A stretch of DNA of 64,000 nucleotides from Rhynchonema sp. JSB1_4 (taxonomy: Eukaryota > Nematoda > Chromadorea > Monhysterida > Xyalidae): positions 30,950-94,949 of the forward strand of contig JASAMV010004178.1 in the NCBI GenBank assembly GCA_030248065.1. The letters are read 5' to 3'. How positions within the stretch are numbered: the first letter of the stretch is position 1; the number at the start of each line of letters is the position of its first letter. Under the pieces are notes generated by a model that had not been told where the DNA came from, ran no database searches, and saw nothing but the letters and a program-made list of their open reading frames with translations. Shown here in pieces: positions 37,774 to 49,706 of this stretch. Both the position numbers and the translations under genes were made by a program.

Positions 37774-39802
37774 CTACTGGAGAGGTGGGCACTCTGGCAG
37801 CTGGGCATCGGGACACGATTGGCTCATGAAGTCATACATGCACACGCACACGTTGCGGGCACAGATCTTGGCCTCCTCATTGTAGGCTCTGCAATGAGAA
37901 AATATTACCATCAGTTTTTTTAAAGTTGATATGGGATCATGTTTCTGTGTTAGATTTAGCATATTTTTTCGTTTAAACAGCTTAATTTCACTCACGCGCA
38001 ATGTGGGTTGTCTGCCAAATACTGGTTCACGCAGTCGACGAAGCCCTTGTTGAGACACCTGTAAGATTTTGCAAAATAAGGCCACCTGCGATTGGGATTC
38101 TTGAACTTTTTGCGACAAAATTGGGTAACAAGACGGCTGGGCAGCTTAACAACAGTCGATCATCTGAGATAAACCGTTATTCAATCGAGTTATTTATCGA
38201 TTCGACTATCTGAACGTTATTTTCCGAATGATAAGCAACTTTTTACAATGATATAGGTAGTACGAATACGATATTAGTAAATTTTCTTAGACAAAAAGGT
38301 GAATTGACCCAACAAGCAGTTCCCGTATCCGATCACCAATAGGTGCCCCAGCCAAAGCACTTGACTTACTGGATTGGTGGTGGGGTAAGACGTGTCTTTG
38401 GGATGCAATGTGCCTCGCCCTTTGGTCGTGCTTGGAACAGACACGCGAGACCACCAGCCTGGGGCACAGGAATCGCTGCCTCGGTTGGAGGGGGCGCAGG
38501 AGCTGCAGCGCCTGAAAAAGGCCGGGCATAGCAAAAGTGGGCCTTATAAGTATACGGTGCGGTGTAGTACCTCACAGCGTGCCGATATTTTGTTCACCAT
38601 ACAGAATGTTCACTGCGCAGAATAATAATTGTGAGTCGTTCAACGGCAGACTGGATCCAAACTGTTGTTCTCTGTATACACAGACACAACACATCCATGA
38701 TATCATGAACGGAGATTCAGCGGACAACTAGCGATTTGCGTTCTGTGATCTATTTCTTCGCCACAACACACACGTGCCATGATGCAGGGGATGCCCTGTT
38801 TCCCAGTCACCAAATACTCGCAGATCGCAAAACGTCTGCAGTGGCCAGGCGGCCGCTGAAGGCGTTCGCAGTTCGGGCAGTGTCAATAACGAGAAGTTAC
38901 GGTACTGTTATGTTATCATAAGTAGTTATATTTGAATTTTGGTCGCTTCGCGCCACAGACGTAACAGGCTTGGGCTCAAGCCTACCCCTCCAGCATAGTG
39001 GTTTTATAGGGCCATAATTCAAACAGTGTCGTATATGTAATTGCTCAAAATCGATGTGTCATTTTGATAGAACCTGCGTTTGCGTTGGCCGCACCTGCGC
39101 CGAGGGCACGCACGTCACGTGGTGGCATTTGGAATGGGCTGCCCGTGCAGCTGAAACACATGATCAATTGGTTGTCATTGTGGTGAAACATCATCTGTTG
39201 AAACAGCTTTCCCAAGGTTAGTTACAGCGACATGATTGAGACCTGGCTATTCCGGTCACTACATATAATGAATATTCACCAATACAGAATACTGATCGGG
39301 TGCAGTATATGAGCCGAATAAAGCTGTGGTGTTCCATATACACGGGTTTCACTATTGAGGGTGACACAAACAGTGTATACAGCATCAAGCGTATGACTGA
39401 CTGGGCCATGCAGTGTTCAGTTGATTGTTCTTGACAGCTCTTCTGGTCGATAACCACATCCTCACACGTACGTTCTTGGCCCTGAAAAGACAATAAGAAG
39501 GCGTTTTCCAGCAGATACTGTTGTGAAACATCAGCCAGTCGGCACGATGTTGTCGTGGGCGAGCGGAAAGTGAAATACGAGCAAATGATGTTTCACAGAT
39601 ATCAGTACTCTTGTAGGCCTCGCTGTATACGTAATGTGCTGAGTACCTCAATGGAAATCCCAGCGCAAGTTTTCAACAAAAAGCGGCTAATCCGAGTGAA
39701 CATCAGTGTTCAGAATTCAGACTTCTGAATACTGAGATGATTTTATGTATGCGGACTTACCCAGGCCAAGGCGACGAAGAAGAGGATCATGAGCGGAGAC
39801 AT
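37774..39802 (-). CDS. Secreted Cys-rich protein CQR-B, 6 exons
   Basis: Exons 39802-39761, 39481-39402, 39150-39074, 38511-38370, 38058-37996 and 37888-37774 join in phase (0,2,1,2,2) to 172 residues. Exon 1 encodes signal peptide MSPLMILFFVALAW. The N-terminal motif is CEDVVIDQKSCQEQSTEHC (C-x9-C-x7-C). The linker is Ala/Pro-rich (GAAAPAPPPTEAAIPVPQ) and much shorter than in CQR-A. The C-terminal domain has CLNKGFVDC, then ICARNVCVCMYDFMSQSC, closely matching CQR-A. It ends at a TAG with no acidic tail. Same strand and family as CQR-A and CQR-C, so tandem duplication is the likely origin. Three TGATGTTTCA motifs fall in its introns. Function unknown. Confidence 0.87.
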
Positions 39803-41225
39803 TGCGTCTGTGATGCTTCACGTAAGTTGACAGATGCTGGCGATTTGATGAGTTGAAAAGTGAAAGTGCTGCTGACTGCGGATGACCGGTGTATTTATAC
39901 TCGCACAATGCGAACAGTGCCGAAAACATGTTCAAGGTTAACGTGTGCACGCAAAAACAGCGTGTTGTTTCGTTGTTTTGTTTCTCACGGAAAGACAAAG
40001 AAAGCGAGAGGATTTACGATTTGCGGCGAAACTGGATATTTTACTTAATTTGTTGGACAGCGCGCTTCCCGCAGAAATTTTTTTCTCACCCCCGTCTTAA
40101 GTTACCCTCATGTCAAGAATGATAAAGTATGTGTCGATCCTGACACCACATTAGCGGTATTTTACAAGCCATGTTATAAGCTCGGTGCTATCCTTCATTC
40201 CACGAATGAAATGCGGGATGTTTGACATCCTCTTTAACGTACACAGTAATTACCTATTCTCTATCGTGCAGAAAAAGTCCGGTTCGAGATTAATTTACCA
40301 CAAATTCTGTGGTGCCTATGCGTAAATGTCAGGCAAATTTTCCACACTGTAATGGCGCATCTTCATTTTTCAGTGTGGTGACGAACTTTTTCTTTTGTTA
40401 TTTTTTTGTCATTTTATTTATATTATTCATAATTTCGCTCGTTCGGTGACGCACTTTATTGCGGATTAATTGTGCGAAGAAACATAATAAACCTTGTTGA
40501 ACGCGGCGGTGTAAAACGGATCTTCGCTTTATTTTCTGTTATGGAAATTTGTCAGCGCACGAACGCACCTGGGGGTACCGGGGAAGTTCGGGGCCGAATA
40601 CTGACTCACGTTCACATGGAATCAATTCATTCGCTTGTGTACGAACTGGATGAATGTCCCATGGATCAACTGCGTGCATTTGTTTTTATTGATTTCAATA
40701 AAAAAGCCGAAATTTGCGCGCAAGGGTAAGTCCAAGAGAAAGGGTGCGTTAATTGAACAGTGTTCCGGTCTGCAGGATCGGATAATTACTGACTCGGCGG
40801 TTACTAAATTTGGTTTTGTTTTGGTTAATGTACACTATGTAAGTTATGTATAGGTATGCGGTTGTTATTTTGATGGCAAAATTAAACCAACTGAAGAAGA
40901 TACAGATAAAAACTAGTTTCCAGTTGATTGAATGCAACTTTTAGGTAGTAACGTTTCACCATGAACATTCATTATGTAGACAAGGCCTGTTGTGAAAATA
41001 AGTGGTGTACGGATTTGTGAGCAGTATCTATATCTTGGAGAACGGCCAATTTGTTGTTATGAATAGGAAACAAAGGAGTTGCCAAGTTGACAATAATACA
41101 TAAATGCGATTTTCATCGTTTGTCCACGTCAACGTGTTCGGACACGTTTATTTCAGATGACAGCAGAATCTTTAATGTTATTCGTTACACTTTTTTGTAC
41201 ATGAACTAATGTGAAGGACAGGAGC
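39803..41225. other. Spacer between CQR-B and CQR-C
   Basis: AT-rich; likely holds the CQR-B promoter just above 39803. The frames seen are short and unsupported. Confidence 0.35.
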
Positions 41226-41496
41226 TATAGTAAGTTTTCTAATTTCGTTGCCTCATGCATTCCTACAGACGCAGGAAAACTCCCGTTCGACGTCGAGGCA
41301 GGCAACAAGCTCAACGCACATACAGTATAGTCAACAAGCCACACAGCTTGTGCGACTGAAACATTCGAAACGCACACGAGCTAGCTGCGTGGCTTGTTAA
41401 CTGTGTGTTGAGCTTGTTGCCTGCCTCGACTTCGAACCGCAGTTTCCCTGTGTCTGTAAAAGTGTATGAGGCAACGAAATTAGAAATTTACTATAC
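41226..41496. mobile_element. Foldback/MITE element with ~130-bp arms
   Basis: TATAGTAAGTTTTCTAATTTC then GTTGCCTCAT at the left is inverted at the right (ATGAGGCAACGAAATTAGAA then ATTTACTATA). The arms continue inward through GAGGCAGGCAACAAGCTCAA. Terminal bases resemble the element at 1-222. Confidence 0.8.
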
Positions 41497-41864
41497 CAGG
41501 CGCTACAGTGCCCCACACATCTTGAAAACATATTTCTTTCGTTCATTCTTTCGTGAAGATCTTTATTCCGTTCGGTGTAATTAAAAGTCGTGAAATACAA
41601 TTTGCGCTATTTCAGCCCTCACATACAAAAAAGCTCCCTGGGGTTTAGGCAGTTTTTCTCTTGAAAAGTTCTGGCTACTGTAGTTTAACGGCAGTACATT
41701 AGCATAGCAATGTATTTGGATGTCTGACGCTACGAAAAGTTGATATACAATTTTGTTTGAAACGAATATTATGTTGAATTCCTACTAACATTACAGATAC
41801 GTATGTAGAGGTACATACATCACCATTGGCCCGTATTCCGCTCGGCATCGTACTTTGCGCCAGC

Positions 41865-43475
41865 TTACTTGCCCTGCGGCGGTGGAGCGCACGATTGCAT
41901 CTGATTTTTGTCCAGTCCGCAAAGCCTCACCAGTTCATTTTGCGTACATTCGCACACTTCGGCGCCGCAAAGCATGGCATTCGCGTTGACTTGTCTTGAA
42001 AGATCAGGGCATAAATATAAGTAGTTATGTTTGACGCGAGTATAAAACCAGCTTGTGTGCTGTTCCGTTGCATCCCATGACGATGACCTATGGTGCGCCT
42101 CCAGCCACGTCTGTGAAGACAAGCAAAAACAGGCAACCAAAAGCACGCAGCATCATTCGATGACTTCATATATAGCTAGTGACTTACGGACAATGAGCCA
42201 CAGCGGGAGCCGGATTTTGGAGCGCATGTTGCACACAGCCAATGAAGTTTTCATTTGTGATGCACCTGAAATATAGCGCAAATTGTTTGGAGTTGTGCAC
42301 CGCGATAAGCTTGGTCGGTGCGTTGTCAAAATGTTTGCCGTACATTGACCAAAACCACACCGACTTCTCTTGCCTCGTGCGTATGAGTAGGTTCCTGCGC
42401 GAAAATCGATGAACAATGCACCTAGACGTCAACAACGTACAACAAGTTAGAAAAATGTCAAAACGAAAGAAAGTACATGTAGTTTTCAGCAGGCACTAAC
42501 AGCAGCGAGGGAGCTTCGAGCGCAGCTTTGGGCGCACATCTGGCTTCCAGGTCAGATGCATGTGTGATGCTGCATTGCATGACCTGTTGCTGGAAGGCGA
42601 TTTGTTGCGGTGTCAACTGAGGAGGCCCGTGTCCTTGACGTTTCTGACGCTGGTGACCGGCCTGTGCTTGGAATGCCTCAACCTGCGCACGCACATTGGC
42701 GGGCATCTCGGCGGTCGATTTGTAGCAGCTGGAATTTACAGGCAAAAGTTGAAATCGAACTTTCCAAGTTATCGGATCAGATCGAATATGGGATATACCA
42801 TACTACCTCATGCATAAATAGGACCGATTCAAGTGGTTTTCGTATTTGGACGGGATCCCGTGATTAGTCTACAGATTTAAGATTCAATCGTTTTGAAAGC
42901 AATTTTACATTTGATTTATTTTAGACCAAGGCAAGTTTATTTTTGTGGTCAGGGATTGGTCCTGCCTACCAAAAGCAGTTTTACTAACTAAGGATTGTGC
43001 ATTGGAAACACATTTCAAACGGCACACGAAACAAAAACTGGTTTTGGGACGTATAATGTTATGGCCAAGATACGATTTGGACCCCCGGAGGCCGACGGAA
43101 CGCATTGTTGAATTCAGGACAAAAAATCCTTAGCACATGCAGGTTATAATGCATGACATAACCACTGTTTGACCGCCATATGACGCCTACAACGGCGTAA
43201 AAAAATCAACTTTTACGAAAACCATTATCACATGGGCATAACAGATTCGAGAATACAAAACTCACTTGTGCTTGCACGCTGCGTCTATATTTGCTTGACA
43301 TTGCACCTGCATCTGAATGATGGTTTCGCATTGTTGTGAGATTTGTGCGTTCGCCTGCCGATTAAAAACAAATGTCGATTTTAAATTTTTTCTAAATAAC
43401 AAATAAATCAAAGAAGTCACGACCAACCGCGCTCAAGCAGGCAAGGCCAAGTGCGATATACGTATTTAGACCCAT
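41865..43475 (-). CDS. Secreted Cys-rich protein CQR-C, 5 exons
   Basis: Exons 43475-43428, 43354-43266, 42728-42501, 42265-42188 and 41994-41865 join in phase (0,2,2,2) to 190 residues. Exon 1 encodes signal peptide MGLNTYIALGLACLSA and ends at a GTTGGT donor. The N-terminal motif is CETIIQMQVQCQANIDAAC (C-x9-C-x7-C), then a Gln-rich linker with a furin-type RQKR (HQRQKRQGHGPPQ). The linker itself has two extra cysteines. The C-terminal domain CITNENFIGC ... LCGAEVCECTQNELVRLC has the same C-x4-C-x-C-x8-C core as CQR-A and -B but a longer third spacing (14). Most diverged of the three. Function unknown. Confidence 0.86.
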
Positions 43476-46271
43476 ATTCTTGAATTTAAAGTATACTTAT
43501 TGCGGATTGGTTACGTCCGAACGAACGGCCCGGGTTGGATTACGGTAGAAAGCTGAAATAGAATGTGTGTAAACTGTATGACATGACTGCCTACCTACAT
43601 ACCTATACGTAAAGTATATGTAAGTCTTGGTCTGAGAGTTGCAAAATAACAGAATTATACATTGCACAAACGCCGCTTGTGAAAATTTTTGTAAACTTTG
43701 ACTCGATTTTGTGACACTGCCATATAAGTGACAACACGCAGTTTCCATCGGGTAAATAAGGACACTTTGTGTCACTCGAATTCAATATACCGTTTTATTG
43801 GCGGCTATGAATTCTTTTCTATGATGTTACACTTTTATGACCAATATTCGGACTTGAAATTTTACAGAGAGACAAAATTAAAAGTCACTTGGTTTCGAAC
43901 GAAACTTTCACAATTGAGACTCCCGAAAGTCAAACTTCAAGTCCGAATTTTTTTCGAAACGAGAACATTGAAGCAGCTCAGTCCGGGGGCCCAGAGAGAC
44001 AGCACCTCAATTCGAACATGATCACCACACCATGAATTGGGGTTGAAACTTGTCTCAGCCTGTGGCGAAATGTATATATTTCGTCACAAAAGTAAAGCAG
44101 TGCAGTCTTTTGCACTGTGTATAATGTTAGCGAGTTCACCATTTTATATTTTTTATTGAATATTGCTTAAGTTGATGTGAAGAACGTGAAACGAAACATG
44201 GCATGAAATGAGAGGTAAAATGTCAGACCACGTGCTGGCTGATATTGCTTTGTGCGCTTCAGGCAGTGACTTCAGCGCATCAGCGACACATTCTAATCAA
44301 CAGGCACACCGATTTGCATGGAAAATGAATTAAATCAACAGTTCTTCTCAACACAACGTGCTAGAATGTTCTGCATTAGTTCGTGTTGGTTGAGTTTGTT
44401 CCTTTTGCTTTTATGTGCCGAGACACGTCGGCTAATTCGATATTCTAGGTCATTTTTTCAAAAGGTCATTTTCTATAGCCGGTTGATGTCTTGATGCACG
44501 CGCAAAAAGCAACCAGTCACTGCGCATTAACCACAGTGGGCGGACTGTGGTCGAAAAAAAATTTTTCCATGTGGCAACAATCGCGTTGTCAAGCATTTAC
44601 GTCAGTCAAGCAATAACAAAAAAATTTTGTTGTGCTGCACCTGCAGGAAATATCTGGCGTGCGATTTGTTGATTCTGTAGGTGTGTGAAGCTGATCGTGC
44701 CAAAGGTGAAAGGGATCAACTTATTCGAAGATCTCAAATTCCAGTTCAAGACTTGAATCTAGTCGGCTGATGTTTCAATGAAATGAGCAATGTCACAATA
44801 GTAGTAAGTAGGCAGTTATGTGTTCCGCTTGACAAAACTTCACCGCATTACATCACCACATGAGGGCTAATTGTTTAGTTGTCAGCTGCAGTCGTCAACC
44901 TTGGTCGTCGACTCAAGCAGCCCTGCGAGCGAGAAATTTATGCATGGCGTTGGGGGTGAGTTGAGCACGAGAGTTGACGATCCGAGTTGACGAAATGCAT
45001 ATAAGCCGAATAAACGTGTGGCTTGCTGATTCGTTGCGGATACCGAGGATATTGACACTGACTGCAGACAACGATGTTCTGGAGCTTGACAGACGTTCGT
45101 GACACAGCAATATGCCATACGTAATGATGCTTGTTCTCTTTGTGCGTCATCTGGTATTGTCATGCATGAAGGTTGACACGACGACATTATTGTGGTGTGA
45201 TGTTGTCTTCAATTCAATGAGTGTGGTGATATTGGAGCAGCACGCAGACAAAGGAAAGCATTGGTCCGCCGCTCTTCAAACACAACGGAACTATTCAGCG
45301 CACGCGGTTTTGTGCTCTGATTTCGAAATATTGACAATTTTGGTCAATGTTTGGGTTTGAGTGAAAAAGTTTTTAGTTTCTTAGTTGCCGCCGATGCGGT
45401 TCGGTCCGGCGAGATAGGCTTTTTTATTGAAATCCAGCATTTGAAAATCAATTGATAAATATGTTTTATACAGGTCTGCGGGGAGCTTGCTTACTTTGAC
45501 GACCGTGGTTTGTGTAACGGAAAATTTCTACTCACCTTTTGGGAAACAAAACAAAAAATTTTAAAAAAAAATCAAAAAAAAAACAGACGAAAAAAGCAAG
45601 CAAACACACACAAAATCACAGCAACCAAAGACACCCAAAAAACACACCCACCAAAAAAAACACCAAGATTAAATGAAGAATATTCTTGTCCCAGATCATA
45701 ATTTGCAAACCTGGACGCAAATTGCGAAATACGTTTTCAACACTGGTTTCGATCAACCACAGCAGAGCAGAGGACTGTTCTTTCAGAAAAAACCGTTTAC
45801 AAGGTTGCAATTAGCCACGTGTTCAGGAAATGTCGAAAACGTGGAAGGAGTGCTTTTTGGTAATGTTGAAAAAACTATAAAATTAAACAGAATCCCGGAC
45901 TTCTGGTGACAGACAACGGGTTTGTGCTGCGCAAGATTCTGCAGGTGTGCGCACCTGGACAGAAGCACTGGAAGCACGTTGGCAAGCCAATCAAACAAAC
46001 AAAACAATCATGGGCGTGCAATCGGGATAATCATGCAAAACTGGCGCAACGAAACTCGACAGCTCCAGCTATAACTTTCTGTACTTTTCATGATAATGGT
46101 CCTTTGAGCTCAAACGCAAATGCTTCGTAATTTTGTTTGACATCTGATTTCTGAATGGCCACAAAACATTCTTATATTTGACATCCTTTTTCAACATCGC
46201 TAGTTCCTAAATGGTTCAATCCTCGTCCATGCGCGTTTTGTGAATACTGATCCCGATCAATTTACATACTG
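43476..46271. other. Gene-poor spacer
   Basis: Holds a small hairpin (TTCGGACTTGAAATTTTAC at 43848 inverted near 43950) and no supported gene. A minus-strand frame at 44882-45187 has several cysteines but no CQR spacing or signal peptide. Confidence 0.35.
45540..45665. repeat. Low-complexity A-rich/CA-rich tract
   Basis: About 120 bases nearly lacking T, with poly-A runs passing into ACACACA and AACACACCCACC. Same character as 17540-17670. Confidence 0.6.
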
Positions 46272-46860
46272 GTGCTGCACACATTTCATGGACAAAAAGT
46301 AACGAGTGAATCACAAAATACAAGAAATGGGTTTGTGAACGAATACCATAGTAATACGACAATCAAACGCAAGGATTACAATGTTACATTTCGAATACAT
46401 GAAAAGCAAGCAACGAAACAAATTGAGTCCCTACCAGGTGCACTCCAATCGATCGTCATCTCAATTATCGTTATATCGTTGGCATTTGTTGCTCAAATCG
46501 TGACTGGAGACAAAAATCAATGTTACTCTGATTCAAAATGTGAGTCTCAGGTCACGGTAGGTGCACTGTAAATTACCGTCTCAAAATCGTTTCCGACTTT
46601 ATGATTTCAGGCGGTGACGGTTGCCACTTTTATGGCCTTTGCATCCAATCGGAGCGTTGCTCAGGCGAATTACAAGGCACTGCTTACACTTGCATAACGA
46701 ACATGCCAATGTGAGTGTGTTGCTATTTCACAATTAAACTGTAACTTTCCACTTTTTTGTTAATTTCTGCAGGATTTACGCGTTCACCGCTGGCGCTACC
46801 TCGGTGTTGTTTGTCGTGTGTCTGACTGTTGTCATTTGTTATTGCTGCAAACGACATTAA
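46272..46860 (+). CDS. Cys-rich single-pass membrane protein (tandem copy 1), 5' end unresolved
   Basis: The final exons are clear: a first visible exon ending at 46539 (donor GTGAGT), 46611-46710 and 46773-46860 (TAA), joined in phases 1 and 2. The product has a hydrophobic lead (LQSIVISIIVISLAFVAQIV), then six cysteines C-x5-C-x3-C-x5-C-x5-C-x10-C (CYSDSKC ... GLCIQSERC), then a membrane segment (SVLFVVCLTVVICYCC) and a tiny tail KRH. The start is uncertain: an open frame extends back to an ATG at 46272, but its first 50 residues look non-coding and a splice acceptor (CTACCAG, about 46438) may begin the exon. AATAAA follows at 47032. Paralog at 48031-48728. Family not recognised. Confidence 0.7.
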
Positions 46861-47031
46861 AATTTACAAGATGCAAGTGATTTTTGACTTATTTGGATCT
46901 TTATGAGAATTTTGTCACGGGTACATTTTCTGATCAATCCGTTGCCCCCTCCATGTCTAGTTCTCAGTGTGATGAAATGTTAACATTGTCTCCTAATTCA
47001 TATAGTTATGATGCATTTTTATATTTTCTGG

Positions 47032-47037
47032 AATAAA
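47032..47037 (+). terminator. Poly(A) signal AATAAA
   Basis: AATAAA 172 bases after the stop of the first Cys-rich membrane protein gene; position and strand fit. Confidence 0.5.
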
Positions 47038-47317
47038 ACTAGAAAGAAACAAGATGTGTGGCGCATTATCTCATAAGGTCATTTTGTTCTTCTACATCTC
47101 GCTTCCGTAACCTGATTTTCATCGAAATCTCTGCTGGAATCTTCCTCGTCATCGAGTCTTCCTTTCATTGACATCAACCAAAGAACCGTCTCGGACACAC
47201 AATAATCAACAGAATTACGCCTATAAAATCAGAAAAATTCGTTCACCATGGGTGAGGCATTTCGGGAAAGGCTTGGACAGTTTCAAAATTGACTTCCCTT
47301 TTTCTCAGACTTATGGG

Positions 47318-47811
47318 CAGGGTTGGCCAAAAAAACGACGGCGTTTTTTCTTAAAAAAACGACGTTTTTAAAAAAAACGCCTGGGTCGTTTTTCTTTTTT
47401 TTTTAAATCCTGAATTTCCTTGATTTTCCCTGATTTTTCAAGGAAAGTACCCTGATTTTCAAGGAAAATCAATTTTTTGTCAAAAAATTTTCGACCAATT
47501 TTTACTTTGTCGAGATACGTCGATATACGGAGTTTGACTTTCAGTGATGACCCTGGCCAAAGTTGGTCCCATGATGCGGGTCTGATATGGGATCTTAACA
47601 ACTCGCTAGAAATGGGTTGAAACCCGTTTATTTTGCCTCAGAACACATAGAATTACTTCATTTAACCACGTTTTCTTCCCAACATGAGCGTTTTCCAATT
47701 TTTTCTGTGGCATATTTTGGTCATCTGGGCGTTTTAAAAAAAACCGTTTTTAAAAAAAAACGTTTTTTTAAAACGATTTTTTGGAAAAAAACGTTTTTTT
47801 GCGCAACCCTG
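47318..47811. mobile_element. hAT-like MITE with perfect 8-bp target duplication
   Basis: Ends CAGGGTTGGC and GCAACCCTG, flanked on both sides by CTTATGGG (47310-47317 and 47812-47819). Sub-terminal AAAAAACG/CGTTTTTT arms form a long inverted repeat. Same terminal CAGGGTTGG as 20917-21666. No transposase. Confidence 0.88.
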
Positions 47812-47823
47812 CTTATGGGCTTG

Positions 47824-47852
47824 GACTTAGGCTTAGGCTAAGGCTAAATCCT
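47824..47852. repeat. Short TTAGGC-type run
   Basis: ACTTAGGCTTAGGCTAAGGC lies next to the hAT-like element. TTAGGC is the nematode telomere unit. Confidence 0.5.
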
Positions 47853-48030
47853 GAGCAAACTCGTACCTTCTATTGCGAAATCGAAAATTTTCGTTTTCTT
47901 CATCTCAAGGAAACTGTCCAAGCTTTTCCCAACATGCATGGGTGAGTTGGACAAGTCTGAAACAAAAAACTACACTGGTGCTAAAGTATTGAGGTGACAA
48001 AAATCTCTAGCCCATCACATCTGGCCCGTT

Positions 48031-48728
48031 ATGTGCATCGTTGTTGTGGCGATCGCAAAGCACGTGCTTGGATATAAAAAGAACACCTGCTATTCGGACC
48101 CGAAATGTGAGTTTTGAGCCGTTTTGAGCAACCTTTTTGTTATCATGCCCATTGGCCATGATAACACCGCGGGTACTGCGGTATTATAAGCTGGGCTGGA
48201 CTCATTGCGACAATGATAGACGTGTGGATTCAAGTGAGCACCTAAGCCAACCGGAAAGCAATCCAAGTGCGCGTGAACCACATTCTTTTCAACGACACTC
48301 ACCTTTCTAAATCAGGCAACTCTCACTGCGACATGTGGTCGACGTGCGTGACCACGAACAATTGCGAATGGCACAACAACAAACAAGACATGGGCCAGAG
48401 ACACGCCTGTGAATTCAACTGGATCATGTTGGCGTTGAAAATTTCCTTGAAATTTTGAATTATTTTGTGAAGAAATCAGTTTTCCTTGCCCGTTTCGATC
48501 TGCTGTGCCAGGCGGGCGGTGCACCAGGTCCTCCATCGACGGTGCTGATCATCACGCAATTCCAAAGCCGCACGATCAACGCGAAATCATTGCAGGTTCT
48601 ACGCGATTGCGATTGCCGTCAGCATTTTTGTCGTTCTCGTGGGGATCGGCTGCGGCGTCGTTTTGTGCTTCAAAATGAAACAACAGCGTGAAGATGCGAA
48701 ACTGGAACAAGAAGACGACGAAGCGTGA
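48031..48728 (+). CDS. Cys-rich single-pass membrane protein (tandem copy 2)
   Basis: Exons 48031-48106 (possibly extending to an acceptor at 48010), 48316-48427 and 48596-48728 join in phases 1 and 2, exactly as in the copy at 46.3-46.9 kb. From the ATG at 48031 the product is 106 residues: hydrophobic lead MCIVVVAIAKHVLG, six cysteines C-x5-C-x3-C-x5-C-x5-C-x14-C (CYSDPKC, STCVTTNNC), membrane segment (AVSIFVVLVGIGCGVVLCF) and an acidic-basic tail of 19 residues (KMKQQREDAKLEQED...). The first codon is uncertain because an upstream exon may exist. The intron after exon B begins GTTGGC. The paralogs differ most in the tail, so signalling or sorting may differ (inference). Confidence 0.72.
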
Positions 48729-49264
48729 TTTTTTAGAAGGTGTTTGTCAGCACTATTTTGACGGAATTTATTTGAACGATGATTGTTGTGAGGTTACCAT
48801 GTACTTTCAAAATATTCATGACAAATATTGCAAACTTCGTTATCATATGGCCATATCATACTTGTTGTTTTTTAATCTTGTTCAGGGAAATGACACGATC
48901 AGACTTTTTGGCGAACCTGGTGCTTCGTGCAAAAGTTGCGTTGGTTATATTAGACTGGAATTAGCCTTATTTTGGTCGCTTACTGTTGACACCGGTATTG
49001 TGGTTATATCACAAACATCTGATGAGGTCGTATCAAGATAAAACTAGTTAACCGTTCATGACAACTGTGGTGTTAGTCATACTTCGAGCTCAATGCACCA
49101 ACAAATAAATTGTCTCCAACCAATGAAAGCCGAGTGGCTGCTGCCGCAAGAGAACAGCTCGTCACGAAGCTAGCCAACGTCATTCGGTTGCGCTTCAAAC
49201 TGGGAACCAGACCGTGCCGGGAAGACTGATTATAAATAAAACGGATTAAACGGATTTTCCGGAT
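48729..49264. other. 3' region of tandem copy 2 and repeat border
   Basis: A 117-codon frame (48688-49041) overlaps the end of the gene in another frame and is probably UTR. From about 49210 repeat sequence begins (AAGACTGATTATAAATAAAA), a unit seen again at 49730 and inverted near 50030. Confidence 0.4.
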
Positions 49265-49706
49265 TACCGTAAAAACCTAAATAGAAGGGGGGGGCTCTAT
49301 TAACTCACTGACCCCATTTTGGGGGGGCTCTATTACGGGGGGGGCTCTATTCCGGGGGGGACTCTATTAATTCACTGACCCGAACCTGAAAAAATTGTTC
49401 CCAGAAATACCCCCAAAAACCCCTAAAAAGGGGTTTGAAAGGATGTTTTTTCGCTTGTAATCGCATTTATTCGTGTCTATTGGTCAATAAGAGGTGTATT
49501 ACGTGCTCTGAACGAACAAGAAACGTGCATAAATGTACCTGTCCACAACTATCAAGCCTTAATACACTACTGTATAGGGGATGTTACTTAGGGGGGGGGG
49601 GCTCTATTCCGGGGGGGGCTCTATTAATTCACTGACCCCTTTTTGGGGGGGCTGTATTACGGGGGGGGCTCTATTCCGGGGGGGCTGTATTTAGGTTTTT
49701 ACGGTA
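49265..49706. mobile_element. Tc1/mariner-like MITE with G-run arrays, copy 1
   Basis: Ends TACCGTAAAAACCTAAATA and TATTTAGGTTTTTACGGTA are perfect inverted repeats that would leave TA duplications. Sub-terminal blocks are runs of 6-10 G separated by CTCTATTA or CTCTATTCC. The core (49390-49590) is shared with copy 2 at 50901-51348. It has interrupted an older repeat (ACGGATT on both sides). Confidence 0.85.

Noticed and set aside
44882..45187. Minus-strand frame with several cysteines as a fourth CQR gene
   Set aside because: Cys spacing does not fit the family and there are no matching exon borders or signal peptide.
10815..48155. GTTATCATGCCCAT seen at about 10817, 26650 (inverted) and 48139
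   Set aside because: Matches of this length are expected several times by chance and the flanks do not align.
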